64,000 nucleotides of DNA, taken from positions 186,001-250,000 of the forward strand of contig NZ_JAABNP010000003.1 of the NCBI RefSeq assembly GCF_009928485.1. The letters run 5' to 3'. Source of the stretch: Clostridium sp. C2-6-12 (GTDB lineage Bacteria > Bacillota > Clostridia > Clostridiales > Clostridiaceae). Position 1 is the first letter of the stretch. Each line of letters begins with the position of its first letter. The notes below the pieces were generated by a model. It was not told where the DNA came from, ran no database searches, and saw only the letters and a list, made by a program, of their open reading frames with translations. This document shows, piece by piece, positions 19,936-30,246 of this stretch. A program made the position numbers and the translations under genes.

Positions 19936-22900
19936 TTAACTTCTCTCAATCTTAACCTTACTTCCACCCATTCCCGCTTCTGCTGGCGTAATCATAAGCT
20001 TTACTGGCACTCTATTTTTTATTGCTTCTACATGACTTATAATTCCAACCTTAAGCTTATCATTATGAATTTTTTCTAAGGAACTCATAACAACTTCTAG
20101 TAAGTCATCATCTAATGTCCCAAAGCCTTCATCTAAGAAGAATAATTCTAATGGTGCTGTTCCTTTTAATTGAATTTGAGCAGATAAAGCTAGTGCTAAA
20201 GATAATGAAGCTAGGAAGGTTTCCCCTCCAGAAAGAGTTGATGCATCTCTTTGAGCTCCTCCATTTTTGTAATCTCTAATAATAAATCTTCCATTTTCAT
20301 CTACTTCTAAACCATAATTACCACCTGTAATTTCTTTTAGTCTTTTAGAGGCTTCAATTGAAACATACTTCAATTTGTTTGCTGCTACAAATTCAACAAA
20401 CTTTTTACCTTTGAATAATTTTTCTAAATCACCTAGCAAAGCTAATTTATGTTCTAACTCTTTCTTCTTTTCTAATAGATCTTTTTGCTCTTTTAGCTTT
20501 TCCCTTATATTTTTTAGTTCTTCATCTACTTTTATCTTATTTTCAGTAAATTCATCGACTTCTTTTTCTTTTTCAGTTTTTAAGCTTTTTACTTTCCCAT
20601 AAGTTTCTTCTGTTAATTCTCTACCTTTTATTTTACTGCTTAAGTTTTCAATTGCTCCAATGAGCTTTGATAACTCTTCCTTATAGCTGCTTACTATTTC
20701 TTTATATTCACTAAGTTGTTTTTTCTCAATTAAATTTTTCTTAACCTCTTCTAAAGAATTAAAACCTTCGCTAGTAATTGCTGCTTCTAGCCTAGCTTCT
20801 TGATCCTTTCTTCTTTTACTTAAGTCTTTATCTTTACTAATTGCACCTATTAGTGATTCATTATAATCTGCAAATTCTTTTTCTACTTTATTTTTACTTT
20901 CTTCAAGCTTTTCGAATTCTTCATTAATAATCTTAATTTCTCTTTGAACCTTCCCAAGTAAAAATTCTAAATCTTCTTCATCCTTAACTTTATTCTTAAT
21001 TGCTTGAATTTTCTCTGCCCTATTTTTTTCATATGAACTTAAATCTGCATTATACTTTGCTAATTTTTCTTTTATAGTGGTTAATTCATCCTTCAATATT
21101 TTTCTTCGGTTTTCTAACCTTTCTAATAATTGTCTATCATTTTTAATGAGTTTAGCAAGTCTTTCTCTTTCTTTTTCAGTGATTTTAATTTCTTCATTCT
21201 TTTTATTAAAATCATCAATTTCTGTTTCTGATCTTAATAATCTAAGTTTATTTTCCAAATCAGCTGCTTCTTTTATATTGGTCTTAAGACTTTCTTCTAA
21301 GTCCCCAAGCTGTTTTTGATTTGTTCTTACAATTGCCCTAAGCTCATTAATTTCACCATTTTTTATATTTATTTGATTTTTTAAATCATTAATATTTTTT
21401 TCTAATTGTTCTTTAGCTTTGCTGTAATTATCTAAAGCTGTTTTTAAATTGTTAAATTCTTCTTTTAAAATATCTAAAGGTTTTTCTTTAAATTTAGTTC
21501 CTAACTTATTTATTTCCTCTTTATTTGTTTTAATCTTTTCAGTAAAATTAGCTGCTTTTGTTTCACCTTCTATTATTTTATTATTAATTTCTTTGATTAT
21601 AATTTCCTTGTTTTTTATATCATCTTCTACTTTATTTAAATCAACTGTTTCTATTATTTTGATATTTTCCTTAATATGATGAGTAGAACCGCATACAGGA
21701 CATATTTCTCCATCTTCAAGTTCTTCCCTAAGAGAATGCGCTAAATTTTCCTTCATAATTTCTTTTTCTTCAAATTTTAATTTTTCTAATTCTTCCTCAT
21801 ATTTTTGAATTTCTTCTTTTCCTTTTATAACTTCATTATTTAAAATTTGTATTTCATTTTTAGATTTAATTATTTCTTCACTCAATCTATTAAAGATATT
21901 ATACTTTTGCTCATTTTCAGCTAATAATTGACTAAAATTCACCAAATCTTCCTGATCCCCAGGAGAATTTTTTAAAAGCTCCTCATATTGCTTTTCCTTT
22001 TCTTCTAAATCCTTATACAATTTTTCTATTACTTCTTTCAACGCTTTTCCATTGGTTATAGTATCCTCATTTTCCTTTTGAAGAAGTTCTTTTTTATTTT
22101 TATCCTTAATAATAAGTGAATTCAAATTTTTATATTTTTCTTCTGCTATTATCCCTTGTTGAACCTTTTCCTTAATGATTTCATCAATTTTTATTTCTTC
22201 ATATTTTTGTTCACTTTCCTTAATAGCTTCAGTTTTATTTTTTATTTCTCCATCTATATTAACAAGTTCATTTTGATTATTTTGACTATTTACTTCAAAA
22301 TTATTAATTTCTAGCTTTAAACTTTTTATCTTATCATCTATTGCTTCTATTAATTTTTTTTCTTCAATTGCGTCCTTAATTTTTTGTTCATTTATCATTA
22401 ACTCTGGAAGCTTATTTTCTTTTTTGTCCTTTGCAGCTTGCCACAGCTTTTCTATTTTTTCTTTTTCTACTTTAATCTTTTCTATTGCTCCTTTTAGTCT
22501 TTCTAAATCAATCTCATTTTTATTAAATTCTTTTATTGTATCTTCAAATTCATTTATGTAAGGAACAACTTTTTCTCCTGCCTCACCTAATTTTATTTTT
22601 TCTTCATAGGCTTTTATTTCTTCTTCTTTTTCTTTGAGTGTTTTTTCTTTATATCTGGATTCTACAAGCTCTAGCTGAAGCTTCCATATTTCTTCATTTT
22701 GCTTATATTCTTTTTCTATTTCTTCCAATTCATTTTTTAACACAGTTAATTTATTATTTAATTCTGAAAGGGCTAATTCTTTTTCTTTTAACTTTTCTTC
22801 ACTTATATCGTTATATCCACTCAACTGCCCAATTAAAACACTATTTTCAGTTCTTTCCCTTGCAATTTTTGAGCTTAATTTTCTTGATAAATTATCTCCA

Positions 22901-23424
22901 TATTGCTCTAAATTAAATAATCTTTCAAGCATATCTCGTCTATCTTTACCTTCAAGCTTAAGAAATTCACTAAATTTTCCTTGAGGAAGTACAACAGTTC
23001 TTGTAAAGTCTTCTAAGTTAAGGCCTATTATCTCCTCAACCTTTTTGTTTATAGTCTTAACTCCATCAGCTAATACTTCTTCTCCATTTGTTATGTCAAC
23101 TATTTTACACTTACCAGAATTTATGCTTCCGTCATTTTTTCTTCTAAATTCTCTATCTACAACATATCTTTTAACTTCAGCACCTGAGATTTGAAATTCA
23201 AAATTCACATTTAATCTATCACAATTTGTATTTATATAATTAGAACTCTTTCTTGATACATTTCCATATAAGGCTAAAGTTATTCCATCTAATATTGTTG
23301 ACTTTCCACTTCCTGTAGGCCCAAATATTCCAAAAAAGCCTCTATCCGTCAATTTTTCAAAATCTATAGTCTGCTCTTCTATAAAACTGTTTAAACCTTT
23401 AATCTTAAGCTTAATTGGCTTCAT
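19936..23424 (-). CDS. sbcC: Exonuclease subunit SbcC
   Basis: SMC-like ATPase of the SbcCD double-strand nuclease, 1162 residues, which cleaves DNA hairpins and palindromes and helps repair ends. N-terminal Walker A is GPTGSGKSTILDGI. Two long coiled coils flank the zinc hook CPVCGSTHH near the centre. The C-terminal lobe has the signature LSGGETFLASLSLALALS and Walker B LELFFLDEGFGTLD. The ATG at 23424 lies inside the 3' end of sbcD (14-base overlap) with AGAAGGTG upstream, so translation is coupled. The abundance of inverted repeats nearby is compatible with, but does not show, a link to SbcCD. Confidence 0.96.
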   Translation of the reverse strand: MKPIKLKIKGLNSFIEEQTIDFEKLTDRGFFGIFGPTGSGKSTILDGITLALYGNVSRKSSNYINTNCDRLNVNFEFQISGAEVKRYVVDREFRRKNDGSINSGKCKIVDITNGEEVLADGVKTINKKVEEIIGLNLEDFTRTVVLPQGKFSEFLKLEGKDRRDMLERLFNLEQYGDNLSRKLSSKIARERTENSVLIGQLSGYNDISEEKLKEKELALSELNNKLTVLKNELEEIEKEYKQNEEIWKLQLELVESRYKEKTLKEKEEEIKAYEEKIKLGEAGEKVVPYINEFEDTIKEFNKNEIDLERLKGAIEKIKVEKEKIEKLWQAAKDKKENKLPELMINEQKIKDAIEEKKLIEAIDDKIKSLKLEINNFEVNSQNNQNELVNIDGEIKNKTEAIKESEQKYEEIKIDEIIKEKVQQGIIAEEKYKNLNSLIIKDKNKKELLQKENEDTITNGKALKEVIEKLYKDLEEKEKQYEELLKNSPGDQEDLVNFSQLLAENEQKYNIFNRLSEEIIKSKNEIQILNNEVIKGKEEIQKYEEELEKLKFEEKEIMKENLAHSLREELEDGEICPVCGSTHHIKENIKIIETVDLNKVEDDIKNKEIIIKEINNKIIEGETKAANFTEKIKTNKEEINKLGTKFKEKPLDILKEEFNNLKTALDNYSKAKEQLEKNINDLKNQINIKNGEINELRAIVRTNQKQLGDLEESLKTNIKEAADLENKLRLLRSETEIDDFNKKNEEIKITEKERERLAKLIKNDRQLLERLENRRKILKDELTTIKEKLAKYNADLSSYEKNRAEKIQAIKNKVKDEEDLEFLLGKVQREIKIINEEFEKLEESKNKVEKEFADYNESLIGAISKDKDLSKRRKDQEARLEAAITSEGFNSLEEVKKNLIEKKQLSEYKEIVSSYKEELSKLIGAIENLSSKIKGRELTEETYGKVKSLKTEKEKEVDEFTENKIKVDEELKNIREKLKEQKDLLEKKKELEHKLALLGDLEKLFKGKKFVEFVAANKLKYVSIEASKRLKEITGGNYGLEVDENGRFIIRDYKNGGAQRDASTLSGGETFLASLSLALALSAQIQLKGTAPLELFFLDEGFGTLDDDLLEVVMSSLEKIHNDKLKVGIISHVEAIKNRVPVKLMITPAEAGMGGSKVKIERS

Positions 23425-24628
23425 CTGTTTCACCTTCTTCACTAATAATTGAAAGTAGTAATTCTACAACCGCTCCATCAGGCGGTACTTCTCTTTCCTT
23501 CATATAAAAATCCTTAAAAATTTCTTCAAAAGACTTTTCTTTTAAATCTAAAGCAATTTCATCTTCAACCCCTTTAACTTTAGGCATTATTTCTAAAATA
23601 TCCTTTTTTAAATCCTTCATTTGCTTTATTTCATCTTCTCTTATATATCTATCTGTGCTTATTTCTAAGTAAACCCAACATTCTCTATCCTTATTTTCTT
23701 CACACTTATTAATTGCTTCTTCAATACTTCCACATTTCCAAATCTCTATAGGTTTGTATACTTTCAAATCAATTTCTTCGATAGTACATTCTTCACCTGC
23801 TTTAACATCAACTATAAAACATTTTTTATTAAAATTAATTTCCTTTTTATTATAGTGAATAGGTGATCCACAATATCGTGCTCTCTTATTTGTTCCTGGT
23901 ACAATTTGTGGTTTGTGAACATGCCCTAATGCTACATATTGAGCCTCACTCGGAAAACAACTTCCATCAACAATAAAACTGCCCCCTAATTGTATACTTC
24001 TTTCAGATCCACTTTCTTCACTTCCCATTGCAAATAAATGAGATGTTGCTAAATTAATAGTATCTTTTCTATAATGGCTTTTTAAAGTATCAAATAAAGA
24101 AAATATTCTATCACTATAGGATTTTGCCTTATCTTCTTCATCCTCCATTCCATTGTAAATAACCTCATTTAGTCTTTTTTCACTTGGATATGGTACAGCT
24201 AATATAACTGCCTTTTCACCTTTCATTTCAATTTCTATAAAACCCTCTCCAGAATCCAAAACTTTGTGTTTTCCATATTCTCCACAAGGAACAATAGTCT
24301 TTGGAGTTCCAACCATAACAATTCCATGTTCACGAGCTAATGGGCCTGCTGCAATCAGTCTATCTGGATTGTCATGATTCCCTGATATCACCAATGTAAG
24401 TCTCTCTCCGCTTCCTGATAATCTTTTTAATGTATCATAAAACATCTTCTCAGCTCTTGCAGGAGGATTAGAACTATCATAAACATCTCCTGCAATCATG
24501 ATTAAATCTATATTATTATCTTCAACGATCTTAACAAAATCATCTAAAAATTGTTCCTGCTCATCCATTCTGCTTTGTCCTTCTAAATTCTTACCTAAAT
24601 GCCAATCTGCTGTATGCAATATCCTCAA
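23411..24628 (-). CDS. sbcD: Exonuclease subunit SbcD
   Basis: Mre11-like calcineurin phosphoesterase, 405 residues, catalytic nuclease partner of SbcC. Metal-binding motifs occur in order: HTADWHLGK (residues 5-13), GDVYDSSNPP, SGNHDNPDRL and GHVHKPQ. The start is TTG at 24628, giving MRILHTADWH as in the family, with AGGGAGG about nine bases upstream. It overlaps sbcC by 14 bases. Confidence 0.96.
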   Translation of the reverse strand: MRILHTADWHLGKNLEGQSRMDEQEQFLDDFVKIVEDNNIDLIMIAGDVYDSSNPPARAEKMFYDTLKRLSGSGERLTLVISGNHDNPDRLIAAGPLAREHGIVMVGTPKTIVPCGEYGKHKVLDSGEGFIEIEMKGEKAVILAVPYPSEKRLNEVIYNGMEDEEDKAKSYSDRIFSLFDTLKSHYRKDTINLATSHLFAMGSEESGSERSIQLGGSFIVDGSCFPSEAQYVALGHVHKPQIVPGTNKRARYCGSPIHYNKKEINFNKKCFIVDVKAGEECTIEEIDLKVYKPIEIWKCGSIEEAINKCEENKDRECWVYLEISTDRYIREDEIKQMKDLKKDILEIMPKVKGVEDEIALDLKEKSFEEIFKDFYMKEREVPPDGAVVELLLSIISEEGETDEAN

Positions 24629-24727
24629 AATTCATGCCTCCCTTTATGTTTATTTATAAAAATAATTATAGCCAACTTTAGAATAATATCTACCTACTTA
24701 AATTGGTGACTATCACCACATAATTTC

Positions 24728-25555
24728 TTAATAGCTATTTGTTTTTTCTATATATTTATCTATTAACTTTCTTGCAAGAGTAAACTTCTTAGGTATGTTA
24801 GGAAAATTATCCTTTGTGAACCAGTCAGCATGTACAATTTCATCCCCATCAACTTTTATTTCACCAGATTCATACTCTGCAAAAAATCCTATCATTAACG
24901 AATTAGGAAATGACCAAGGAGAACTCTTATAATATGTAATATTTTTCACCTTAATTCCAACTTCCTCAAAAACCTCTCTTTTTACAGTACTCTTTAGGTC
25001 TTCACCTGCTTCTACAAAACCTGCAATTAAGCTATACATATTATTTTTAAAACCTTTATTATGGGCAAGAAGTATTTCTTTCCCTTTTGTAACTGCAACT
25101 ATTATAGCTGGACAAATTACAGGATACATTACATGATTACAATTAGGACAAACTTTAGCTAGTTCATCTTTTTTATTTTCTGTTTTAGAACCGCACTTAC
25201 CACAAAATTTATTGGTGTTGTCCCAATTTAATATTTGATTTGCTCTCCCTGCTATTAAAAATAGTTCTTCATCTAGCAATGGACCAATTTCATATAAAGG
25301 AATTAATTCATAATCCTCTGGAAGTATAATTTCTTCCAACGTTTCAATAGCAAAACATGATTTTTTTCCTAGTTGCCCTATGAAAAATTCATTTTCATAT
25401 TTAATATTTAACTTTTTAATTTCATCAGAAATAGGTATCTTTAATTTATCATTTTCTTTTCTTAAAAGTAGCCCTCCTTTAAAAATTACAAAATACAAAT
25501 CATCAGATTTACTTGTCTTTGCTATATTCGATAAAATTTTAAATTTATTACTCAT
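24728..25555 (-). CDS. nudC: NAD(+) diphosphatase NudC-type Nudix hydrolase
   Basis: A 275-residue Nudix enzyme that hydrolyses NAD(H) to NMN(H) and AMP and, in E. coli, removes NAD caps from RNA. A zinc ribbon (CGKCGSK ... CPNCNH) at about residues 118-140 precedes the Nudix box GFVEAGEDLKSTVKREVFEE. The NudC signature SSPWSFPNSLM follows the box. The N-terminal domain is diverged. The ATG has GGAGG upstream. Monocistronic. Confidence 0.9.
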   Translation of the reverse strand: MSNKFKILSNIAKTSKSDDLYFVIFKGGLLLRKENDKLKIPISDEIKKLNIKYENEFFIGQLGKKSCFAIETLEEIILPEDYELIPLYEIGPLLDEELFLIAGRANQILNWDNTNKFCGKCGSKTENKKDELAKVCPNCNHVMYPVICPAIIVAVTKGKEILLAHNKGFKNNMYSLIAGFVEAGEDLKSTVKREVFEEVGIKVKNITYYKSSPWSFPNSLMIGFFAEYESGEIKVDGDEIVHADWFTKDNFPNIPKKFTLARKLIDKYIEKTNSY

Positions 25556-25781
25556 ACTAATATTCCTCCAATGTTATTTCTCTCAATAATTATTTTCTAT
25601 AGTTCAAAATGAAACGAATTAAATTTCTTCAATTCTGTTGTGTGATATTTTCTCTTTATAATTAAAATTCATAATTTCATTATACAACATTTATATTTAA
25701 CTTCTAATAAACAAAATACATAAACTTGTTAAATTCATTTCTTAAATGCATTTGCTTACCACAAGCTACTTTATCGTTAAA

Positions 25782-25826
25782 AAATAAGAGCTAAGCTTAA
25801 TGCCTAACTCTTATTTTTATTATATT
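25782..25826 (-). terminator. Terminator of the yjdM-like gene
   Basis: AAAAATAAGAG and CTCTTATTTTT form a stem around a short imperfect middle; U-rich on both sides. It lies just past the stop at 25849. Confidence 0.7.
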
Positions 25827-25848
25827 TGATTTTATTTAAAAAACTATA

Positions 25849-26187
25849 TTATACTTTCTTAACAAACTCAGATTTTAATTTCATAGCTCCAAATCCGTCA
25901 ATTTTACAATCAATATTATGATCCCCTTCAACTAAACGTATATTTTTTACTTTTGTTCCTATTTTTATTGATGACGAACTTCCTTTTACTTTAAGATCTT
26001 TAATTATTGTTACAGAATCACCATCACTTAAAATATTTCCATTTGAATCTTTAACAATCAATCCATCTTCACTATTATTTTCTGATTCTGCAGTCCACTC
26101 ATAAGCACATTCTGGACAAATGAAAAGACCTCCATCTTCATAAGTGTATTCAGAATTACATTTTGGGCATTTTGGTAAATCCAACAT
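25849..26187 (-). CDS. yjdM: YjdM/PhnA-family zinc-ribbon protein
   Basis: A 112-residue protein named for the E. coli phn region ('alkylphosphonate utilization protein') although a direct role in phosphonate use is doubtful. The N-terminal zinc ribbon is [21 protein letters not shown] (Cys pairs at about residues 8/11 and 24/27). It is followed by the PhnA C-terminal SH3-like domain [25 protein letters not shown]. No phosphonate genes are nearby. Confidence 0.9.
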   Translation of the reverse strand: MLDLPKCPKCNSEYTYEDGGLFICPECAYEWTAESENNSEDGLIVKDSNGNILSDGDSVTIIKDLKVKGSSSSIKIGTKVKNIRLVEGDHNIDCKIDGFGAMKLKSEFVKKV

Positions 26188-26597
26188 ATTTCATGTCCTC
26201 CATTCATATTATTAAACAATTATTTCAAATTTCTTTTTTAATTCATAATAATATGAATAGCAAACTTGAAATTTATAAACATATAAAATATTCTTTATAT
26301 GCGTTAATATACTATCATAATCCTCTCAGATTGGCAAATATGACTTTAAATCGCCTTTGACATTTTGCTTCCATTTAATAATTTATTTTCTTGATAGTTA
26401 CAATATAAATGTTCAAAATGATTAATTTATAATATCTTTGTATTCTTAGTAAATTATAACTAGCTTAAATGTGATTTTACTAACATGCTTACAATTTTTT
26501 ATGTATTTATATTAATAAAGGAAGATATACTACAAACATTCCATATATGTTAAAATATAAAAGATTCAAAAAAATACAACCTTAGGAGATATTAAAA
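26188..26597. other. Intergenic region between divergent yjdM and a lipoprotein gene
   Basis: A 410-base AT-rich gap. Promoters for both divergent genes should be here. No conserved RNA element, repeat or supported ORF was seen. Confidence 0.4.
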
Positions 26598-27209
26598 ATG
26601 AAAAAACGTTTATTAAGCATTATTTTATGCGGGGTAATTATTGGAACAACTCTTGTTGGGTGTAATTCTTCAAAAACTAAAGAAGTAGCAGCCAATCCAA
26701 ATGAAACATCACAACAAGCAGACAAAAATAGTTCTGAAACTAAGCAACAGGAAGAAATCAAACCAGATTTCGAAACAAAAGAATATTCAAAAAATGGAGT
26801 TAAATTCTCATACCCAGCTGATTGGACAATCGATGATAGTAAAGCTCCAGTAGTTTTACTTATTCCATCTGGAGATAATCCATACAACATGAATATTAAT
26901 TTTATGCTTCAAGATGCAGGTGAAAAAATACCTTCATATTCAAAATATGTTGAAGCTATTAAACCCACTATAGAAAAAAAATTCACAAACGGAAATGTTA
27001 CTGCGGAAGAATATAAAGAAGGTAAAAATAAGGGTGCAAAGTTTATTGTTGAAGGCCTAATGAATGGGCAAAGCTTAAAAATGATGCAAGTTCACATCTT
27101 TGGAGACAAACAAGTAGCTTTATTCACATATGGTGGTAAGCGCGGAGGATTTGATTCATTTACTAAACAAGCAAATTATATTATTTCTACATTTAAATTA
27201 GAAAAATAA
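26598..27209 (+). CDS. Lipoprotein with PsbP/DcrB-like domain
   Basis: A 203-residue lipoprotein. The N terminus has a charged start, hydrophobic core and lipobox LVGC with the lipidated Cys at residue 22. A Ser/Thr/Glu-rich linker (to about residue 55) leads to a globular domain with YSKNGVKFSYPADWTID, the typical opening of PsbP/DUF1795-like folds. Exported and membrane anchored; function unknown. TTAGGAGAT supplies the ribosome binding site. A hairpin terminator follows directly. Confidence 0.8.
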   Translation: MKKRLLSIILCGVIIGTTLVGCNSSKTKEVAANPNETSQQADKNSSETKQQEEIKPDFETKEYSKNGVKFSYPADWTIDDSKAPVVLLIPSGDNPYNMNINFMLQDAGEKIPSYSKYVEAIKPTIEKKFTNGNVTAEEYKEGKNKGAKFIVEGLMNGQSLKMMQVHIFGDKQVALFTYGGKRGGFDSFTKQANYIISTFKLEK

Positions 27210-27217
27210 TTTAACAA

Positions 27218-27262
27218 GTTCCCCAAATAGAAATAGCTCTCTATTTGGAGGCTTTTTTTAAT
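27218..27262 (+). terminator. Terminator of the lipoprotein gene
   Basis: CCAAATAG at 27223-27230 pairs with CTATTTGG at 27241-27248, followed by GAGGC and seven T residues. Confidence 0.85.
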
Positions 27263-27380
27263 TCCGAAAATAAAACATCCAATTGATGACAGACTTCATA
27301 AAAATTTCTCATATAATTATGCTATAGTAATAATATAATAAATTATTAAGTTAATCATTTTATGAAAGTGAGGTACAGAT

Positions 27381-27941
27381 ATGAACTGGATCGATTCAAT
27401 AATAAATTACATCCCTTATGATGACCAAGAGAAAAATGACAAGAAAATAATATTAAATTCTATAGAAACCTTCAATAATATTCTAACGCGTAATAATGAA
27501 GTTATTCATATGACCTGTTCTGCATTTATAGTAAACAAAAATAGAGATAAAACCCTAATGGTTCATCATAATATATATAATTCTTGGTGCTGGACAGGTG
27601 GCCATGCAGATGGAGATGACAATCTATTGGAGGTTGCACTTAGAGAAGCTAAAGAAGAAACTGGAATCAAAAATATTTTCCCTATTAGTAATAATATTTT
27701 TGCATTGGATATTATACCTGTATTTAGCCATATAAAAAATGGGCAATTTATTTCTTCACATTTACACATAACTATAACTTATTTACTGGAAGCTTGCGAC
27801 ACTGATCAACTTATTGTTAAAGCTGATGAAAACAGTGGGGTTAAATGGATTCCTATTGATGAAATTGATGTTTATTCTAACGAAGAACATATGAAAAAAA
27901 TATATGCTAAAATATTAAAGAAAATAAATTTAAACAATTAA
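27381..27941 (+). CDS. Nudix hydrolase
   Basis: A 186-residue Nudix protein. The Nudix box is complete: GGHADGDDNLLEVALREAKEETG (about residues 73-95), with the REAKEETG metal ligands. An N-terminal helical extension (residues 1-40) precedes the fold, and SHLHITITYLLEA follows the box. The substrate cannot be assigned. GTGAGGT lies nine bases before the ATG. Confidence 0.82.
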   Translation: MNWIDSIINYIPYDDQEKNDKKIILNSIETFNNILTRNNEVIHMTCSAFIVNKNRDKTLMVHHNIYNSWCWTGGHADGDDNLLEVALREAKEETGIKNIFPISNNIFALDIIPVFSHIKNGQFISSHLHITITYLLEACDTDQLIVKADENSGVKWIPIDEIDVYSNEEHMKKIYAKILKKINLNN

Positions 27942-28184
27942 TATTTATAATCAATTTTTTAATTAAACTATTTAAATATATTTTATATAAGATATTTAGA
28001 AATATTAAGCAAATAAAAGCAATTTATAGCTTAGAAGTAGTAATGCTAAAAAATGAAGCATTATATGCAATCCTAAGCTTTTCTCTAGTTTGTTATAAGT
28101 TATCAAATACCATATAATATTTTCATCAGCAACACTTATATAAATCATATAATTTACTATAAATATATAAATGGGGGAATAATT

Positions 28185-28952
28185 ATGTGGACTAGAAAAG
28201 AATTAAAAGATAGAGCAAAAGCTGTATTAAAGAAAATTTATTGGAAAGCCTTTTTAGTTAGTATTGTTATAGCAATTGCAGGAGGTAATAACGGTTGGGG
28301 GGGCGGTGGCGGCAGTAGCTCCTCTAACTCTGGTGGACATTCAACCATAAGTAATAGTCAATCTTTTGATTTAACTGTTGTATTAATTTCAATATTAGTC
28401 TTTTTAGTAGTTATATTAATAATAGCAGCTCTTCGTATTTTCCTTGGATATCCTTTAGAAGTAGGTGGTAGAAAATATTTCGTTCAATCTGCTCAATATA
28501 AAGACAATAAGAAATGTTTTAGATTTGGATTTGATGGTCCAAATTATGGTGGAATAATAAAAACTATGTTGCTAAAAGATGTTTATCTTTTCCTTTGGAC
28601 TCTGCTACTAATAATCCCAGGTATCGTAAAAGGTTATTCTTATAGCATGGTTCCATATATACTTGCAGATAATCCAAACATTGGTGTAAAAAAAGCAATT
28701 GCGTTGAGTAATGAAATGACTATGGGTCACAAATTTGATATGTTTGTGTTAGATTTATCTTTCATTGGTTGGTATTTGTTGGGTGTAATAGCTTTAGTAA
28801 TAGGAGTGTTATTTGTTTTTCCATATGAAAATGCTACAAAGGCAGAATTATACTTAGTATTAAGAGAAAGTGCACTTGAATCTAATTTATGTAGTTATGA
28901 AGATTTATTATTAACCAAACCAAACCCAGAAGATAATAATTATGTCTGGTAG
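28185..28952 (+). CDS. DUF975 family membrane protein
   Basis: A 255-residue polytopic protein. The N-terminal MWTRKELKDRAKAVLKKIYWKAFLVSIV matches DUF975, followed by an unusual low-complexity Gly/Ser loop (residues about 35-55), a hydrophobic segment, LGYPLEVGGRKYFVQ and two more segments with LLIIPGIVKGYSYSMVPYILAD. Function of DUF975 is unknown. GGGGGAAT lies upstream of the ATG. Confidence 0.85.
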   Translation: MWTRKELKDRAKAVLKKIYWKAFLVSIVIAIAGGNNGWGGGGGSSSSNSGGHSTISNSQSFDLTVVLISILVFLVVILIIAALRIFLGYPLEVGGRKYFVQSAQYKDNKKCFRFGFDGPNYGGIIKTMLLKDVYLFLWTLLLIIPGIVKGYSYSMVPYILADNPNIGVKKAIALSNEMTMGHKFDMFVLDLSFIGWYLLGVIALVIGVLFVFPYENATKAELYLVLRESALESNLCSYEDLLLTKPNPEDNNYVW

Positions 28953-28977
28953 AAATAGCTTCTTTTAAATTACATTA

Positions 28978-29022
28978 CAAAAAAACTGCTTAGAATTTAA
29001 TTCTAAGCAGTTTTTTTTGCAT
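28978..29022. terminator. Strong bidirectional terminator
   Basis: AAAAAACTGCTTAGAAT and ATTCTAAGCAGTTTTTT form a near-perfect stem ending in eight T residues. It lies between the converging DUF975 and dus genes. Confidence 0.9.
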
Positions 29023-29084
29023 ATAGCTTTCACTCTACCATATGTATCTATAGAAATACTTAATTAATACCATTCATAATTAAG

Positions 29085-30041
29085 TTAAAATCCATTTATA
29101 GAAGCTTCTTCGATTTCAAGTTCACTAAAAATTTTTGCTACAATACTTTCATATTCCTGAAGTCTATCTGTTTTTCTTATTACTTTAGCATATTTATCAC
29201 TTTCAGCAAATAAGTGTTTCATATAAAACCAAACTTCCTTCATTTTAAACAGTACATTTCTATCCCCAGAAAGAATTTGCTGATAGCCTTTATATAATTC
29301 ATCATGAAATCCCTTAACCTTTTTTCTATCTACAATATCGTTATTCTTTATTTGTAGTATCAATGCTGGATTTGCAATAATTCCTCGTCCTAACATCACA
29401 GCTTGTAATTCTGGATAACTTTGTATTAGCTCTTTATAATTATTTACATTGAAAATATCACCATTATAGCACACAGGATTTTTACTTAAAGCTAACCCTT
29501 CTTTAAATACTTCCATGTTAGGCTTATTCTTATAATAATCAGTTTGTATTCTTGGATGAATAATAAGCTCTTCTAAAGGATATTTATTAAAAATTTCAAT
29601 AAGCTCATAAAATTCCTCTGGAGAATCCTTTCCTATTCTCGTTTTTATAGAAATTTTAGTTGAGGTCTTAGAAAATACTTCTTCCAAAAATTCATCTAGC
29701 TCTTTTCTTTTCGCAAGAAACCCTGAACCTTTGCACTTGGCAACAACAGTTCCGGAGGGACATCCTAAATTTAAATTAATTTCATCATAGCCAAACTTAG
29801 CTATTTCATTTACAGTACCAATAAAATATTCAGAATTATTGGTTAGTATTTGAGGAACTGCATTAATTCCTTCATTATGTTCAGGTAATATGTCATTTAA
29901 TTCTCTTGATGTAAATCCCTTATTTTTAGTTGGCGAAATAAAGGGTAAAAAGTATTTATCAATTTCTCCAAAAAATCTTTCATATGCATTTCTATATATG
30001 TATCCTGTAACACCCTCCAATGGGGCCAAATAATATTTCAT
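29085..30041 (-). CDS. dus: tRNA-dihydrouridine synthase
   Basis: FMN-dependent enzyme reducing uridines in tRNA to dihydrouridine, 318 residues. N-terminal MKYYLAPLEGVTGYIYRNA is the flavin-barrel start. The active site is in NLNLGCPSGTVVAKCKGSGFLA with the catalytic Cys in AKCKGSG (about residue 103). KTRIG, ELIIHPR, YNGDIF and AVMLGRGIIANP follow in the expected order. The specific Dus subtype is not assigned. Confidence 0.94.
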   Translation of the reverse strand: MKYYLAPLEGVTGYIYRNAYERFFGEIDKYFLPFISPTKNKGFTSRELNDILPEHNEGINAVPQILTNNSEYFIGTVNEIAKFGYDEINLNLGCPSGTVVAKCKGSGFLAKRKELDEFLEEVFSKTSTKISIKTRIGKDSPEEFYELIEIFNKYPLEELIIHPRIQTDYYKNKPNMEVFKEGLALSKNPVCYNGDIFNVNNYKELIQSYPELQAVMLGRGIIANPALILQIKNNDIVDRKKVKGFHDELYKGYQQILSGDRNVLFKMKEVWFYMKHLFAESDKYAKVIRKTDRLQEYESIVAKIFSELEIEEASINGF

Positions 30042-30246
30042 CTTATAAAACTCCTCATTATATATGTAATTTCACATCTATTGTATCTGACAAATATATT
30101 TTTGTATAGTCATGTACTTTCTATTTATAATTACATATATAACTATTAAAATACTATTGTACATACTTTCAACTAGAAAACATTTAATTTCCTCTTTAAA
30201 AATAACTTATAATTAAAGATACTTAAATAATTTATTCTAAATCATT

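Noticed and set aside
26582..26890. 102-residue reading frame opposite the lipoprotein gene
   Set aside because: It lies wholly within the lipoprotein coding sequence on the other strand, has no ribosome binding site and no recognisable domain.
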